Shown: positions 1 through 5,341 of the stretch, one piece after another
How the letters are laid out: the number at the start of each line of letters is the position of its first letter
Numbering within the stretch: the first letter of the stretch is position 1
Assembly (NCBI GenBank): GCA_012510335.1
Contig: JAAZIF010000113.1
Location: forward strand, 1-5,855
Length of the DNA: 5,855 nt
Direction: 5' to 3'
Source: Methanomicrobiales archaeon
GTDB taxonomy: Archaea; Halobacteriota; Methanomicrobia; Methanomicrobiales; Methanoculleaceae
Position numbers and translations under genes: made by a program
The notes under the pieces: model-generated
What the model was told of the DNA's origin: nothing
The model's input: the letters and a program-made list of their open reading frames with translations, nothing else
Database searches by the model: none

Positions 1-1
1 C

Positions 2-514
2 TGGATCCAGGAGATCGAGTACGCCGGCCTCATCATCCTTATGGATGAGGCTGAGCAGACACCGAGCATGTCAACGAAACAGAGGGAGACACTGCTGAAC
101 AACCTCCGGGAACTTGTGGACGCATGCTCAAGAGGCACCGTTATAAGCACCATGTTCTTTTATGCCGTTCCTGACGACAGTTTTCTTGAGGGAAGGACCG
201 CCGTGTATGAGGCGCTAAACCAGCGGCTTGCAACCATCTTTGAAGGGGCGATCAACCCGACCGGGGTCAGGATAAATCTCGAAGATCTCGAGGGAGACCC
301 TGAGGCATTCCTGAGGGAGGTTGGAGAGAAACTCGCGAGGATATACGAGATAGCTTACGGGGTCTCATTTGACCCCGGCACACTGGATGCAAAGCTCCAG
401 GAGATATCAGAGTGGGCCTATAAAGAAAGATTTGGAGAGATCGGCTATAAGAGAGCCTTTGTGCAGCAGGTCATCAAAGCTTTCCACGAACTGCGGCATG
501 AAGCGTCCCATTGA
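2..514 (+). CDS. P-loop ATPase of the BREX-associated DUF2791 (BrxC/BrxD-like) type, C-terminal part; 5' end outside window
   Basis: The reading frame is open from the left edge and gives 170 visible residues before a TGA stop. Visible residues 10-18 read LIILMDEAE, a hydrophobic strand ending in D15-E16. This is a classic Walker B, so the Walker A half must lie upstream of the window. After it comes a strand with S/T-x-x-F (TVISTMFFYAVPDD), typical of the sensor strand of these ATPases, then a charged helical C-terminal region. The DEAE signature and layout match the Walker B of the next gene, so the two look like tandem paralogues. Its role is inferred to be an ATP-driven cytoplasmic component of a DNA-processing or anti-phage complex together with the downstream ATPase and helicase. 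The stop codon is 11 bases from the favoured start of the next gene, which indicates an operon. The family call is by recall of motifs only; a more general AAA/STAND-type ATPase is the alternative. Confidence 0.75.
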   Translation, partial: WIQEIEYAGLIILMDEAEQTPSMSTKQRETLLNNLRELVDACSRGTVISTMFFYAVPDDSFLEGRTAVYEALNQRLATIFEGAINPTGVRINLEDLEGDPEAFLREVGEKLARIYEIAYGVSFDPGTLDAKLQEISEWAYKERFGEIGYKRAFVQQVIKAFHELRHEASH

Positions 515-516
515 AT

Positions 517-520
517 GGTG
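517..520 (+). promoter_or_regulatory. Ribosome binding site deciding the start of the BrxD-like ATPase
   Basis: GGTG sits 5 bases before ATG 526 and can pair with the CACC of the archaeal 16S rRNA 3' end. The competing TTG at 511 is preceded by GAAGCGTCCCA, which has no Shine-Dalgarno-like stretch. The match is short, so this supports the ATG start without proving it. Confidence 0.4.
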
Positions 521-525
521 CGGAG

Positions 526-2220
526 ATGACTGAGACCGTCGACCACGAGCTTTATGGCACCGGCGTTGTTCAGGCGAGGAGGTACAGGGGTCTTGAGCTG
601 CTTGTCCATTTCTCATGCGGGATCAGGAGATGGATCCCCCGGAGTGAACTGCGGGCACCCCCGGACAGAGACATCCCTCCCGACCGGGGCAGCGCCCTGG
701 CGATAGAACCGGAATCTCCCCCGGTGGGGGCGCGGGATAGAGACATCCCCCCCGGCCGGGACAGTGCCCTGGCGATAGAACCGGCATCTCCCCCGGTGGG
801 GGCGCGGGATAGAGACATCCCCCCCGGCCGGGACAGTGCCCTGGTGGTAGAACCGGCATCCCCTCCGGCGGGGGCACGGGATAGAGACATCCCCCCCGGC
901 CGGGGCAGCGCCCTGGCGATAGAGTCGGCATCTCTCCCGGCGGTGTATCCCGGCCCGCTACAGGGCGCCGGCGCATCAGGCGCCCCCGTCATCACTGGCG
1001 CGGTGCTTGAGGGGCGCATCCCCTCTCAAATATACGCAGGCCGCCGGGCGCCGCCTTCGAGGGGGGAGGCAAGACATGAGGCAAGGGCCATCATTGAGGC
1101 TCTCCGCCAGGGCGGCGTTCCGCGTGAGAAGGTCGAACACTTCACCGCCGGCAGGGATGGCGAGCTTGAGGAGATCCGGGAGTGGCTCGGGTCCGGGGAT
1201 GGCTGCCTGCGCATCGACGGGGACTACGGCGTGGGGAAGAGCCACCTGCTGGAGTTGACCGCATCGCATGCTCTGCATGACGGGTGGGCCGTCGCGAGGG
1301 TCGAGATAGACCCAAATGAGACGCCGTTTCACAGGCCGAAGCGGTTGTATCAGAGCATAATTCAATCCCTGGAGTACCGTTCCGGCGACCAGATCCGCAC
1401 GTTCAGCGATCTTATGACATTCGTGGCCGGATCATCGGGTGACATGCAGGCGGTGGAGGCGCATCCTTACTTTGGGGCGTTCATCCGGTACTGGAAGGCG
1501 GACTCAGATAACGAGGAGCTCTGGGACTGGATAAGAGGCGATAGTGATCCGTATCAAAGTTATCTACCTCGCCTGCTTGATTTTCAGCTCGCTGCAAACA
1601 TATGCTGCAACCTCCTGAGCGGGCTTGGCTGGATAGCAAAGAACGTACTCGGTCTCAGGGGGCTCCTGATACTCATAGATGAGGCCGAGAGCATCGATAA
1701 GTCATTTTACACAAATTATCAACACAGGATGGCGTTAAATACCCTGAAAGGTCTCATATTTACGGCTAACAGCGAAAAATCCCTCATAGAGGAGGCAATT
1801 AAACGCCAGATCGGAGGAGGATGCTTAGGGCGCTACTCGGACCTCCGTTACCCGGGGTACAGGCAGTACCAGTTCCCGTACATATGGAAGGAAGAGACCG
1901 GCATGAAGATCGTGTTTGCATTTGTTCCGGAGTTTTTTGAGTCGCTCGCATACGACAGCGATGCATACCTGGCGATCACGGGGATGCCCTCGCTCAAGAT
2001 CGAACCGCTCTCGCGCACCGAACATGCACGCCTGTTCAGGCGGATCGTCGATATCTACCGGGAAGCATACAATTTCGAACCTCAAAGGATAGCGCTCAAA
2101 CTCCTCCCGAAGGAGAAGACAAGGTTTTTTTTAAAAGCGACGGTCGAGGCGCTGGATCTTATGCGGTTCCACCCCGGTCAGGAACTGCAGGATCTCATAA
2201 TCCATGATACCGAGGAATGA
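526..2220 (+). CDS. BrxD-like (DUF2791) P-loop ATPase with Tudor/CarD-like N-terminal domain and 24-residue tandem repeats
   Basis: Encodes 564 residues from ATG 526. Residues 5-42 (VDHELYGTGVV...LLVHF...WIPRSEL) resemble the small beta-barrel of the CarD/UvrD C-terminal Tudor-like group. Residues 47-142 are four 24-residue Pro/Arg/Asp-rich repeats, probably a flexible linker. The ATPase starts near residue 180 with EARAIIEALRQGGVP and HFTAGRDGELEEI, a lead-in typical of BREX-associated ATPases. Walker A is GDYGVGKS at 232-239 (K238) and Walker B is LLILIDEAES at 380-389 (D385, E386). No membrane segment or signal peptide is seen, so the protein should be cytoplasmic. In BREX type 2, BrxD accompanies an Lhr-like helicase, and the same pairing is present here. 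Start choice: an in-frame TTG at 511 overlaps the previous stop but has no ribosome site, whereas ATG 526 has GGTG at 517-520. The family assignment is fairly secure. The N-terminal domain call and the exact function are inferences. Confidence 0.85.
   Translation: MTETVDHELYGTGVVQARRYRGLELLVHFSCGIRRWIPRSELRAPPDRDIPPDRGSALAIEPESPPVGARDRDIPPGRDSALAIEPASPPVGARDRDIPPGRDSALVVEPASPPAGARDRDIPPGRGSALAIESASLPAVYPGPLQGAGASGAPVITGAVLEGRIPSQIYAGRRAPPSRGEARHEARAIIEALRQGGVPREKVEHFTAGRDGELEEIREWLGSGDGCLRIDGDYGVGKSHLLELTASHALHDGWAVARVEIDPNETPFHRPKRLYQSIIQSLEYRSGDQIRTFSDLMTFVAGSSGDMQAVEAHPYFGAFIRYWKADSDNEELWDWIRGDSDPYQSYLPRLLDFQLAANICCNLLSGLGWIAKNVLGLRGLLILIDEAESIDKSFYTNYQHRMALNTLKGLIFTANSEKSLIEEAIKRQIGGGCLGRYSDLRYPGYRQYQFPYIWKEETGMKIVFAFVPEFFESLAYDSDAYLAITGMPSLKIEPLSRTEHARLFRRIVDIYREAYNFEPQRIALKLLPKEKTRFFLKATVEALDLMRFHPGQELQDLIIHDTEE
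664..951 (+). repeat. Four in-frame 72-bp tandem repeats inside the BrxD-like ATPase gene
   Basis: The units are 664-735, 736-807, 808-879 and 880-951, each exactly 72 bp (24 codons). Units 1 and 2 differ at 6 of 72 bases, and so do units 2 and 3. Unit 4 diverges over its last third. Each unit encodes a sequence beginning DRDIPP, followed by an R-x-SAL core and an SPP-containing end. The length is a multiple of three, so gain or loss of a unit would keep the frame. The array separates the small N-terminal domain from the ATPase domain. It is GC-rich and leaves spurious open frames on the opposite strand. Confidence 0.95.
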
Positions 2221-3787
2221 GACCCTCCGGATGAAGAGAAGCCTCAGGAGGACATGGCACACATTCTTTGCCCGGTTCGGGAGGCTCCTCCCGATACAGG
2301 CGGCCGCAATCCCGGTTGTTCTCGCCGGGAAGAATGCGTTCCTGGTATCACCCACCGCAAGCGGGAAGACCGAAGCGGTCATCGCGCCGCTCTGTGAGCG
2401 CATCTTAACAGAAGATATCAGGGGCCTCTCGGTGCTGTATGTAACCCCGACGCGGGCCCTGGCAAACGATCTCTACGACCGATTGAACGAACAGGTCAGG
2501 CACCTCCACCTGCAGATCGACATAAAGACGGGGGACAGCCCCCTCCTCAACTGGAGAAACCTCCCCGAGATAGTGATCACTACCCCCGAGTCGTTCGACT
2601 CGATACTCTGCCGGCACCCCGGGGCCCTCAGCAACATCGAGGCGGTGGTTCTCGATGAGATACACTTCCTCGACGGGACATACCGGGGGGACCAGCTGCG
2701 CCTCCTCCTGAAACGGTTGCGGAACATAAAACATGACTTCTCTGTATACGCCCTGTCCGCCACGGTCAGCAACCCTGAGGAGGTCGCTGCACGGTATGCG
2801 CCCGGCTGCGAGATCATACAGGTAGAAGGGAAGCGGGTTTTCCGTGAGTCATACGTCCAGACGCTTGAAGAGGTGAAGGAGTATGCGGAGAGGGAGGGGC
2901 TTAATAAATTCTTGGTCTTCTGCAACAGCAGGAGGAGGACAGAGGCGCTCGCGATCGAGGCGAAGGGGATCTGGAGGCCAGGCGAGGTCGTCGTGCATCA
3001 TGGGAGCCTGCATAAGAAGGAGAGGATCGAGGCCGAGGAGACGATGAGATCCGCCAGGCGGGCGGTCTGTGTATCGACCATGACGCTTGAGATCGGCATC
3101 GATATAGGGGATGTCGACGGCGTGGTTCTCGCGGACCCGCCCCATGATACATCCTCGTTCATACAGAGGATAGGGCGTGCGGGGAGGCGGACCGGCGAGA
3201 TCCGGATGTTTGCTCTTCATGATGACAACAGGGAGATATTCGAGGATCTCGTCGAAGCAGCCCGGCATAACCTCCTCGATGAGAAGGTTTACCGCGAGGA
3301 TCTCTCGGTGGTGGTGCAGCAGATCTTCTCGATCCTCTATGCAAATCCGTCAGGGGTTTCACCAGACACTCTCATGGCGATCTTTGAGGGATTCTGCCCG
3401 CATCAGTCGCAGGCCGGGCGCATCATAGACCATCTCCGCGAGAACGATCACATCATCCAGAAGGTAGATCGGCTCTACGCCTCAGAGGCGGTCATGAATC
3501 TCGGTGAGCGCGGGAAGGTTCACTCCAACATCGCCGACTCGATCGGCGTCCTGGTCATCGATAGCACCAGGAACCGCGAGATCGGGGAGATCGTGCTGCC
3601 GGCAAAGATCGTCCGGGAGATGAGGCCTTTTGTGCTTGCTGGGAGGGTGTGGAGCATCGAGAAGGCCATAAGACAGAGACTCTACGTCAGGCAGATCCAT
3701 GCCTCCGCCGCCCCGGCGGATTTTCACCAGTCAACCTCTCTTGGAGCATACTTTGACTACCTGCCGGAGGATATGCAGAGGAGGTGA
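2204..3787 (+). CDS. Superfamily 2 DEAD/DEAH-box helicase, Lhr-like (BrxHI-like)
   Basis: Encodes 527 residues. ATP-dependent helicase or translocase core motifs appear in order: Q-like LPIQAAAIP, motif I PTASGKT at 50-56 (K55), Ia TPTRALA at 81-87, Ib TTPES at 126-130, II DEIH at 151-154, III SAT at 185-187, IV FLVFCNSRRR, V STMTLEIGIDIGDVD at 291-305, and VI QRIGRAGRR at 321-329. The roughly 200 residues after motif VI include a winged-helix-like stretch (VVVQQIFSIL...GVSPDTL). They also include LGERGKVHSNI and VLAGRVWSIEK, which recall Lhr/COG1201-type C-terminal regions. It is shorter than full-length Lhr, and the end at GAYFDYLPEDMQRR looks natural. ATG 2204 overlaps the upstream gene by 17 bases; ATG 2231, after the upstream stop, is an alternative and neither has a strong ribosome site. 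Partnership with the two ATPases suggests a nucleic-acid-remodelling role in a defence-like complex. The helicase identity is certain; the pathway is inferred. Confidence 0.93.
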   Translation: MIPRNETLRMKRSLRRTWHTFFARFGRLLPIQAAAIPVVLAGKNAFLVSPTASGKTEAVIAPLCERILTEDIRGLSVLYVTPTRALANDLYDRLNEQVRHLHLQIDIKTGDSPLLNWRNLPEIVITTPESFDSILCRHPGALSNIEAVVLDEIHFLDGTYRGDQLRLLLKRLRNIKHDFSVYALSATVSNPEEVAARYAPGCEIIQVEGKRVFRESYVQTLEEVKEYAEREGLNKFLVFCNSRRRTEALAIEAKGIWRPGEVVVHHGSLHKKERIEAEETMRSARRAVCVSTMTLEIGIDIGDVDGVVLADPPHDTSSFIQRIGRAGRRTGEIRMFALHDDNREIFEDLVEAARHNLLDEKVYREDLSVVVQQIFSILYANPSGVSPDTLMAIFEGFCPHQSQAGRIIDHLRENDHIIQKVDRLYASEAVMNLGERGKVHSNIADSIGVLVIDSTRNREIGEIVLPAKIVREMRPFVLAGRVWSIEKAIRQRLYVRQIHASAAPADFHQSTSLGAYFDYLPEDMQRR

Positions 3788-3790
3788 TCC
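3779..3790 (+). promoter_or_regulatory. Orphan extended Shine-Dalgarno sequence over the helicase stop codon
   Basis: AGGAGGTGATCC is a 12-base perfect complement of the usual prokaryotic 16S rRNA 3' end (GGATCACCTCCT). It contains the TGA stop of the helicase at 3785-3787. No ATG, GTG or TTG lies within the next 15 bases, and the first ATG (3835) opens a frame of only five codons. It may be the leftover ribosome site of a deleted downstream operon gene, or a chance match. Confidence 0.5.
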
Positions 3791-3893
3791 CCCGGCAGCC
3801 GGCCGGATCGATCGCATCTTCTTTGCGGGGGGATATGCCGGCCGGGGTTTAGCGACCTTCTGCGTGCGGTTGATGACCCGGCAGCCGGCCGGA
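3785..3893. repeat. Pair of 23-bp direct repeats 86 bp apart, with three GCCGGCCGG copies
   Basis: The copies are 3785-3807 and 3871-3893. Each is TGAT, two variable bases, then CCCGGCAGCCGGCCGGA. The first copy starts at the helicase stop codon. The palindrome-containing motif GCCGGCCGG occurs at 3798-3806, 3837-3845 and 3884-3892. CCCCGGC at 3790-3796 can also pair with GCCGGGG at 3841-3847, giving a possible hairpin after the helicase gene. The arrangement fits a small segmental duplication. A protein-binding cluster is less likely but possible. Confidence 0.6.
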
Positions 3894-4053
3894 GGGGCGT
3901 GGAGGATATATGGCGGGGCCGGGCGGAACTCCTTTCCCCGCGTGAAACGGACAGCTCCCCGGGGTGGGGTATATATGATGGGATCGGCGGAACCCCGCAA
4001 GAGGCCCCGGAACAGGGGTTATCTTATATTCGCACCTGCCAGCCCCAGATCCA
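3788..4053. other. Non-coding interval between the helicase and the IS21 remnant
   Basis: No frame here on either strand looks like a protein. The interval holds the 23-bp direct repeats, the GCCGGCCGG copies, and three GC-rich segments with a TATA-like core near 3831, 3905 and 3970. The last two share ATATATG and, downstream, GGCGGAAC, at offsets of 65 and 64 bases. CCCCGGGG at 3957-3964 is a short palindrome. No tRNA or other recognisable RNA gene was found. It reads like degraded or rearranged sequence. Confidence 0.5.
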
Positions 4054-4584
4054 CTATCCGGTGCGGCCGCCGGGATACCCGGAGGCGCTTAGGCGGTTTC
4101 GGATCAGGGTGGGGATGCCGGGAGATATGGCACATCCCTTATAGCGGATCCGGGAATACTCAAGGACTATGCTGAAGCAGGCGAGTCCCCTTCGCCACTG
4201 CTCCGCGTCAGGATGCCCGCGATCTCTCCGGGCGCCGGGTCCGGCCTCATGCCAGGGATCCGCCGATACGCCCACCTCCGGCTGGATCCTCCGGATGTAG
4301 TCTCTGACGATCGTGTACTTCCCGGTGAATCCCTGCTCCTGAATCTCCCGGTAAATACGGGCAGTAGTTGGCGGGTAGCCGGATATACGGTTCCGGATGT
4401 ACTCCTTGTAGTCATCGAGTTTTCCCGGCCTCCTGACCCTTGGCCTCGCCGTGGGCGGTTCCCCGGAGAGAACGTATTTGCGTATGGTCTTTCGATCAAA
4501 CCCGGTCTCGCGGGCGATCTGGCTGATTGTCACCCCCTGATTGTAGAGTTCCCGGATAAAAAGAAAATCCTCCATGTCAAGCAT
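4054..4584 (-). pseudogene. istA: Truncated IS21-family transposase gene (istA remnant)
   Basis: On the minus strand, ATG 4584 begins MLDMEDFLFIRELYNQG, followed by VTISQIARETGFDRKTIRKYV. This is the helix-turn-helix start of IS21 IstA proteins. A linker (KLDDYKEYIRNRI) and GFTGKYTIVRDYIRRIQPEV follow, as in the family. GAGGAT, about 7 bases upstream, would serve as ribosome site. The part after residue 105 is degraded but still recognisable. ARRDRG (D121) aligns with the AQVDWG that carries the first catalytic Asp, and FSIVLEYSRIRY and PTLI match the family's V-L-x-YSR-x-RY and TLIR segments. The frame ends at residue 176 just after GYPGG. The YDN aspartate, the catalytic glutamate and any istB gene are missing, so it cannot be active. 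An intact IstA is roughly 400-500 residues. The family call is confident; the exact decayed 3' limit is not. Confidence 0.8.
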
Positions 4585-4621
4585 TGCCGCAATCCTCGTG
4601 TACAGGGGTTTGCAGGTGAGG

Positions 4622-4641
4622 AATTTCACTCTGTCGAAATT
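4622..4641. repeat. AATTTC-N8-GAAATT dyad upstream of the istA remnant
   Basis: AATTTC at 4622-4627 and GAAATT at 4636-4641 are exact reverse complements with an 8-base spacer, 38 bases upstream of the istA start. The short AT-rich block stands out from GC-rich surroundings. It could be part of the transposon end (transposase-binding repeat) or an operator. No partner copy was found at the other side, as expected if that end is lost. Confidence 0.35.
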
Positions 4642-4955
4642 GATGCGTATCATCCCGCTGCCGGCAGAAGAAGCGGTGGGCAGCCGGACAGGGCGCCGAT
4701 CCGCCCCGGGCGTGGTCGGGGTGCTCCCGAAGACCCCCCTCTGCCAGCGGGCACCGCCGGCGGAGGATACCCGGCCAGGGCTATGGGGCACATCATTCTA
4801 ACCTGAGGATGGCGAAGGCGGTGGTATAACAACCACAATATCCATGTGCGGTCTTTGCTTCTTTATTCAGGGATACCGGCAGATGCGGACTCCAGGGCAG
4901 GATCAAACCCTTCTGCGAGGTTATCGCGGCGCAGGCAGGGACCGTTGCACACCCC

Positions 4956-4970
4956 GGGAAAAGATTAATA
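4956..4970 (+). promoter_or_regulatory. Candidate archaeal promoter (BRE/TATA) for the membrane protein-radical SAM operon
   Basis: GGGAAAAGATTAATA has a purine-rich BRE-like part followed by an AT-rich TATA-like box (ATTAATA, 4964-4970). Transcription would be expected to begin about 25 bases downstream, close to 4992, giving a very short leader before ATG 4997. It is the only AT-rich box near the gene. It is not a consensus TTTATATA, so the call is tentative. Confidence 0.35.
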
Positions 4971-4976
4971 CCTACA

Positions 4977-4996
4977 GCGGAGAGGAACGGCTCCGC
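4977..4996 (+). promoter_or_regulatory. Ribosome-site hairpin directly before the membrane-protein start codon
   Basis: GCGGAG (4977-4982) and CTCCGC (4991-4996) form a perfect 6-bp GC-rich stem around the loop AGGAACGG, and the stem ends at the base before ATG 4997. The GGAG of the Shine-Dalgarno-like GGAGAGG (4979-4985) lies in the stem, so folding could hide it. If transcription starts near 4992, as the TATA candidate suggests, the hairpin would not be in the mRNA. Confidence 0.35.
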
Positions 4997-5341
4997 ATGG
5001 GGAACATTGAAAAGGAGGTAAAGATCGCACGTATCCTCATCAGCATATCAGTAATCTTCGGGCTCCTCGTGGTTGCGGCACTCTTTGTTATCGGGATTGG
5101 CGGCATCGTGGGGAAATCCGGATTTCCAGGCGCCATCCGGGCGGGAGCGCTTCTCCTCGCCACGATCAAGGCTACCGGGCTCGGGTTTGGGTTTGCGGCG
5201 TACCGGGCGATTATCCGGGGTGACCCCTGGAGGGGCGGGAGATACGCCCTTATCGCAAGTTTCCTCCCACCCCTCGACTTGATCGCACTCTTTGCAGGTC
5301 TGATCGCCCTCTCTTCGCGCAGGGGGGGTGGAACAGGGTGA
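4997..5341 (+). CDS. Small three-helix integral membrane protein, function unknown
   Basis: Encodes 114 residues. The short N-terminus (MGNIEKEVKI) is followed by hydrophobic spans at about 10-33 (ARILISISVIFGLLVVAALF), 49-69 (AGALLLATIKATGLGFGFAA) and 83-104 (YALIASFLPPLDLIALFAGL). The loop RAIIRGDPWRGGRY and the tail SSRRGGGTG are positively charged. I do not recognise a family; no catalytic motif is visible. The frame is open up to 4844, but the extra 51 residues are polar and low in character and lie upstream of the promoter candidate. ATG 4997, with GGAGAGG 11 bases before it, is therefore preferred. Its TGA overlaps the ATG of the radical SAM gene by one base, so the two are probably translated together. 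It may anchor or assist that enzyme's pathway, but nothing in the sequence states this. Confidence 0.7.
   Translation: MGNIEKEVKIARILISISVIFGLLVVAALFVIGIGGIVGKSGFPGAIRAGALLLATIKATGLGFGFAAYRAIIRGDPWRGGRYALIASFLPPLDLIALFAGLIALSSRRGGGTG

Larger units (their letters stand above)
4585..4996. other. Intergenic region between the istA remnant and the membrane-protein gene
   Basis: The roughly 410 bases contain no frame that looks like a real protein on either strand. Open frames here are low-complexity and Arg/Pro/Gly-rich. The part nearest istA may contain the left end of the insertion sequence. A small hairpin (GTGGT 4821-4825 with ACCAC 4832-4836) and a T-rich stretch near 4855-4866 are present, but neither is convincing as a terminator. 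The right end carries the promoter candidate and ribosome-site hairpin described separately. Confidence 0.5.

Noticed and set aside
664..951. CRISPR array
   Set aside because: The units are contiguous with no unique spacers, in frame, and inside a coding gene.
570..1019. Long minus-strand open frames across the tandem repeat region (570-1019 and 623-976)
   Set aside because: They are the antisense reading of a GC-rich 72-bp repeat inside a well-supported ATPase gene; the translations are repetitive Gly/Pro/Arg sequence with no domain.
2..3787. Calling a complete BREX locus
   Set aside because: Only ATPase and helicase components are visible; pglZ, pglX and other core genes are not in the window.
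3790..3847. Rho-independent-style terminator after the helicase
   Set aside because: A 7-bp stem is possible, but the loop is over 40 bases and no clear T-run follows, so I mention it only under the repeat.
4213..4806. Plus-strand open frame of 197 codons
   Set aside because: It is antisense to the recognisable istA remnant and has no domain or ribosome site.
4844..4996. N-terminal extension of the small membrane protein to ATG 4844
   Set aside because: The extra 51 residues look non-protein-like, the start has no ribosome site, and a promoter candidate lies within the extension.
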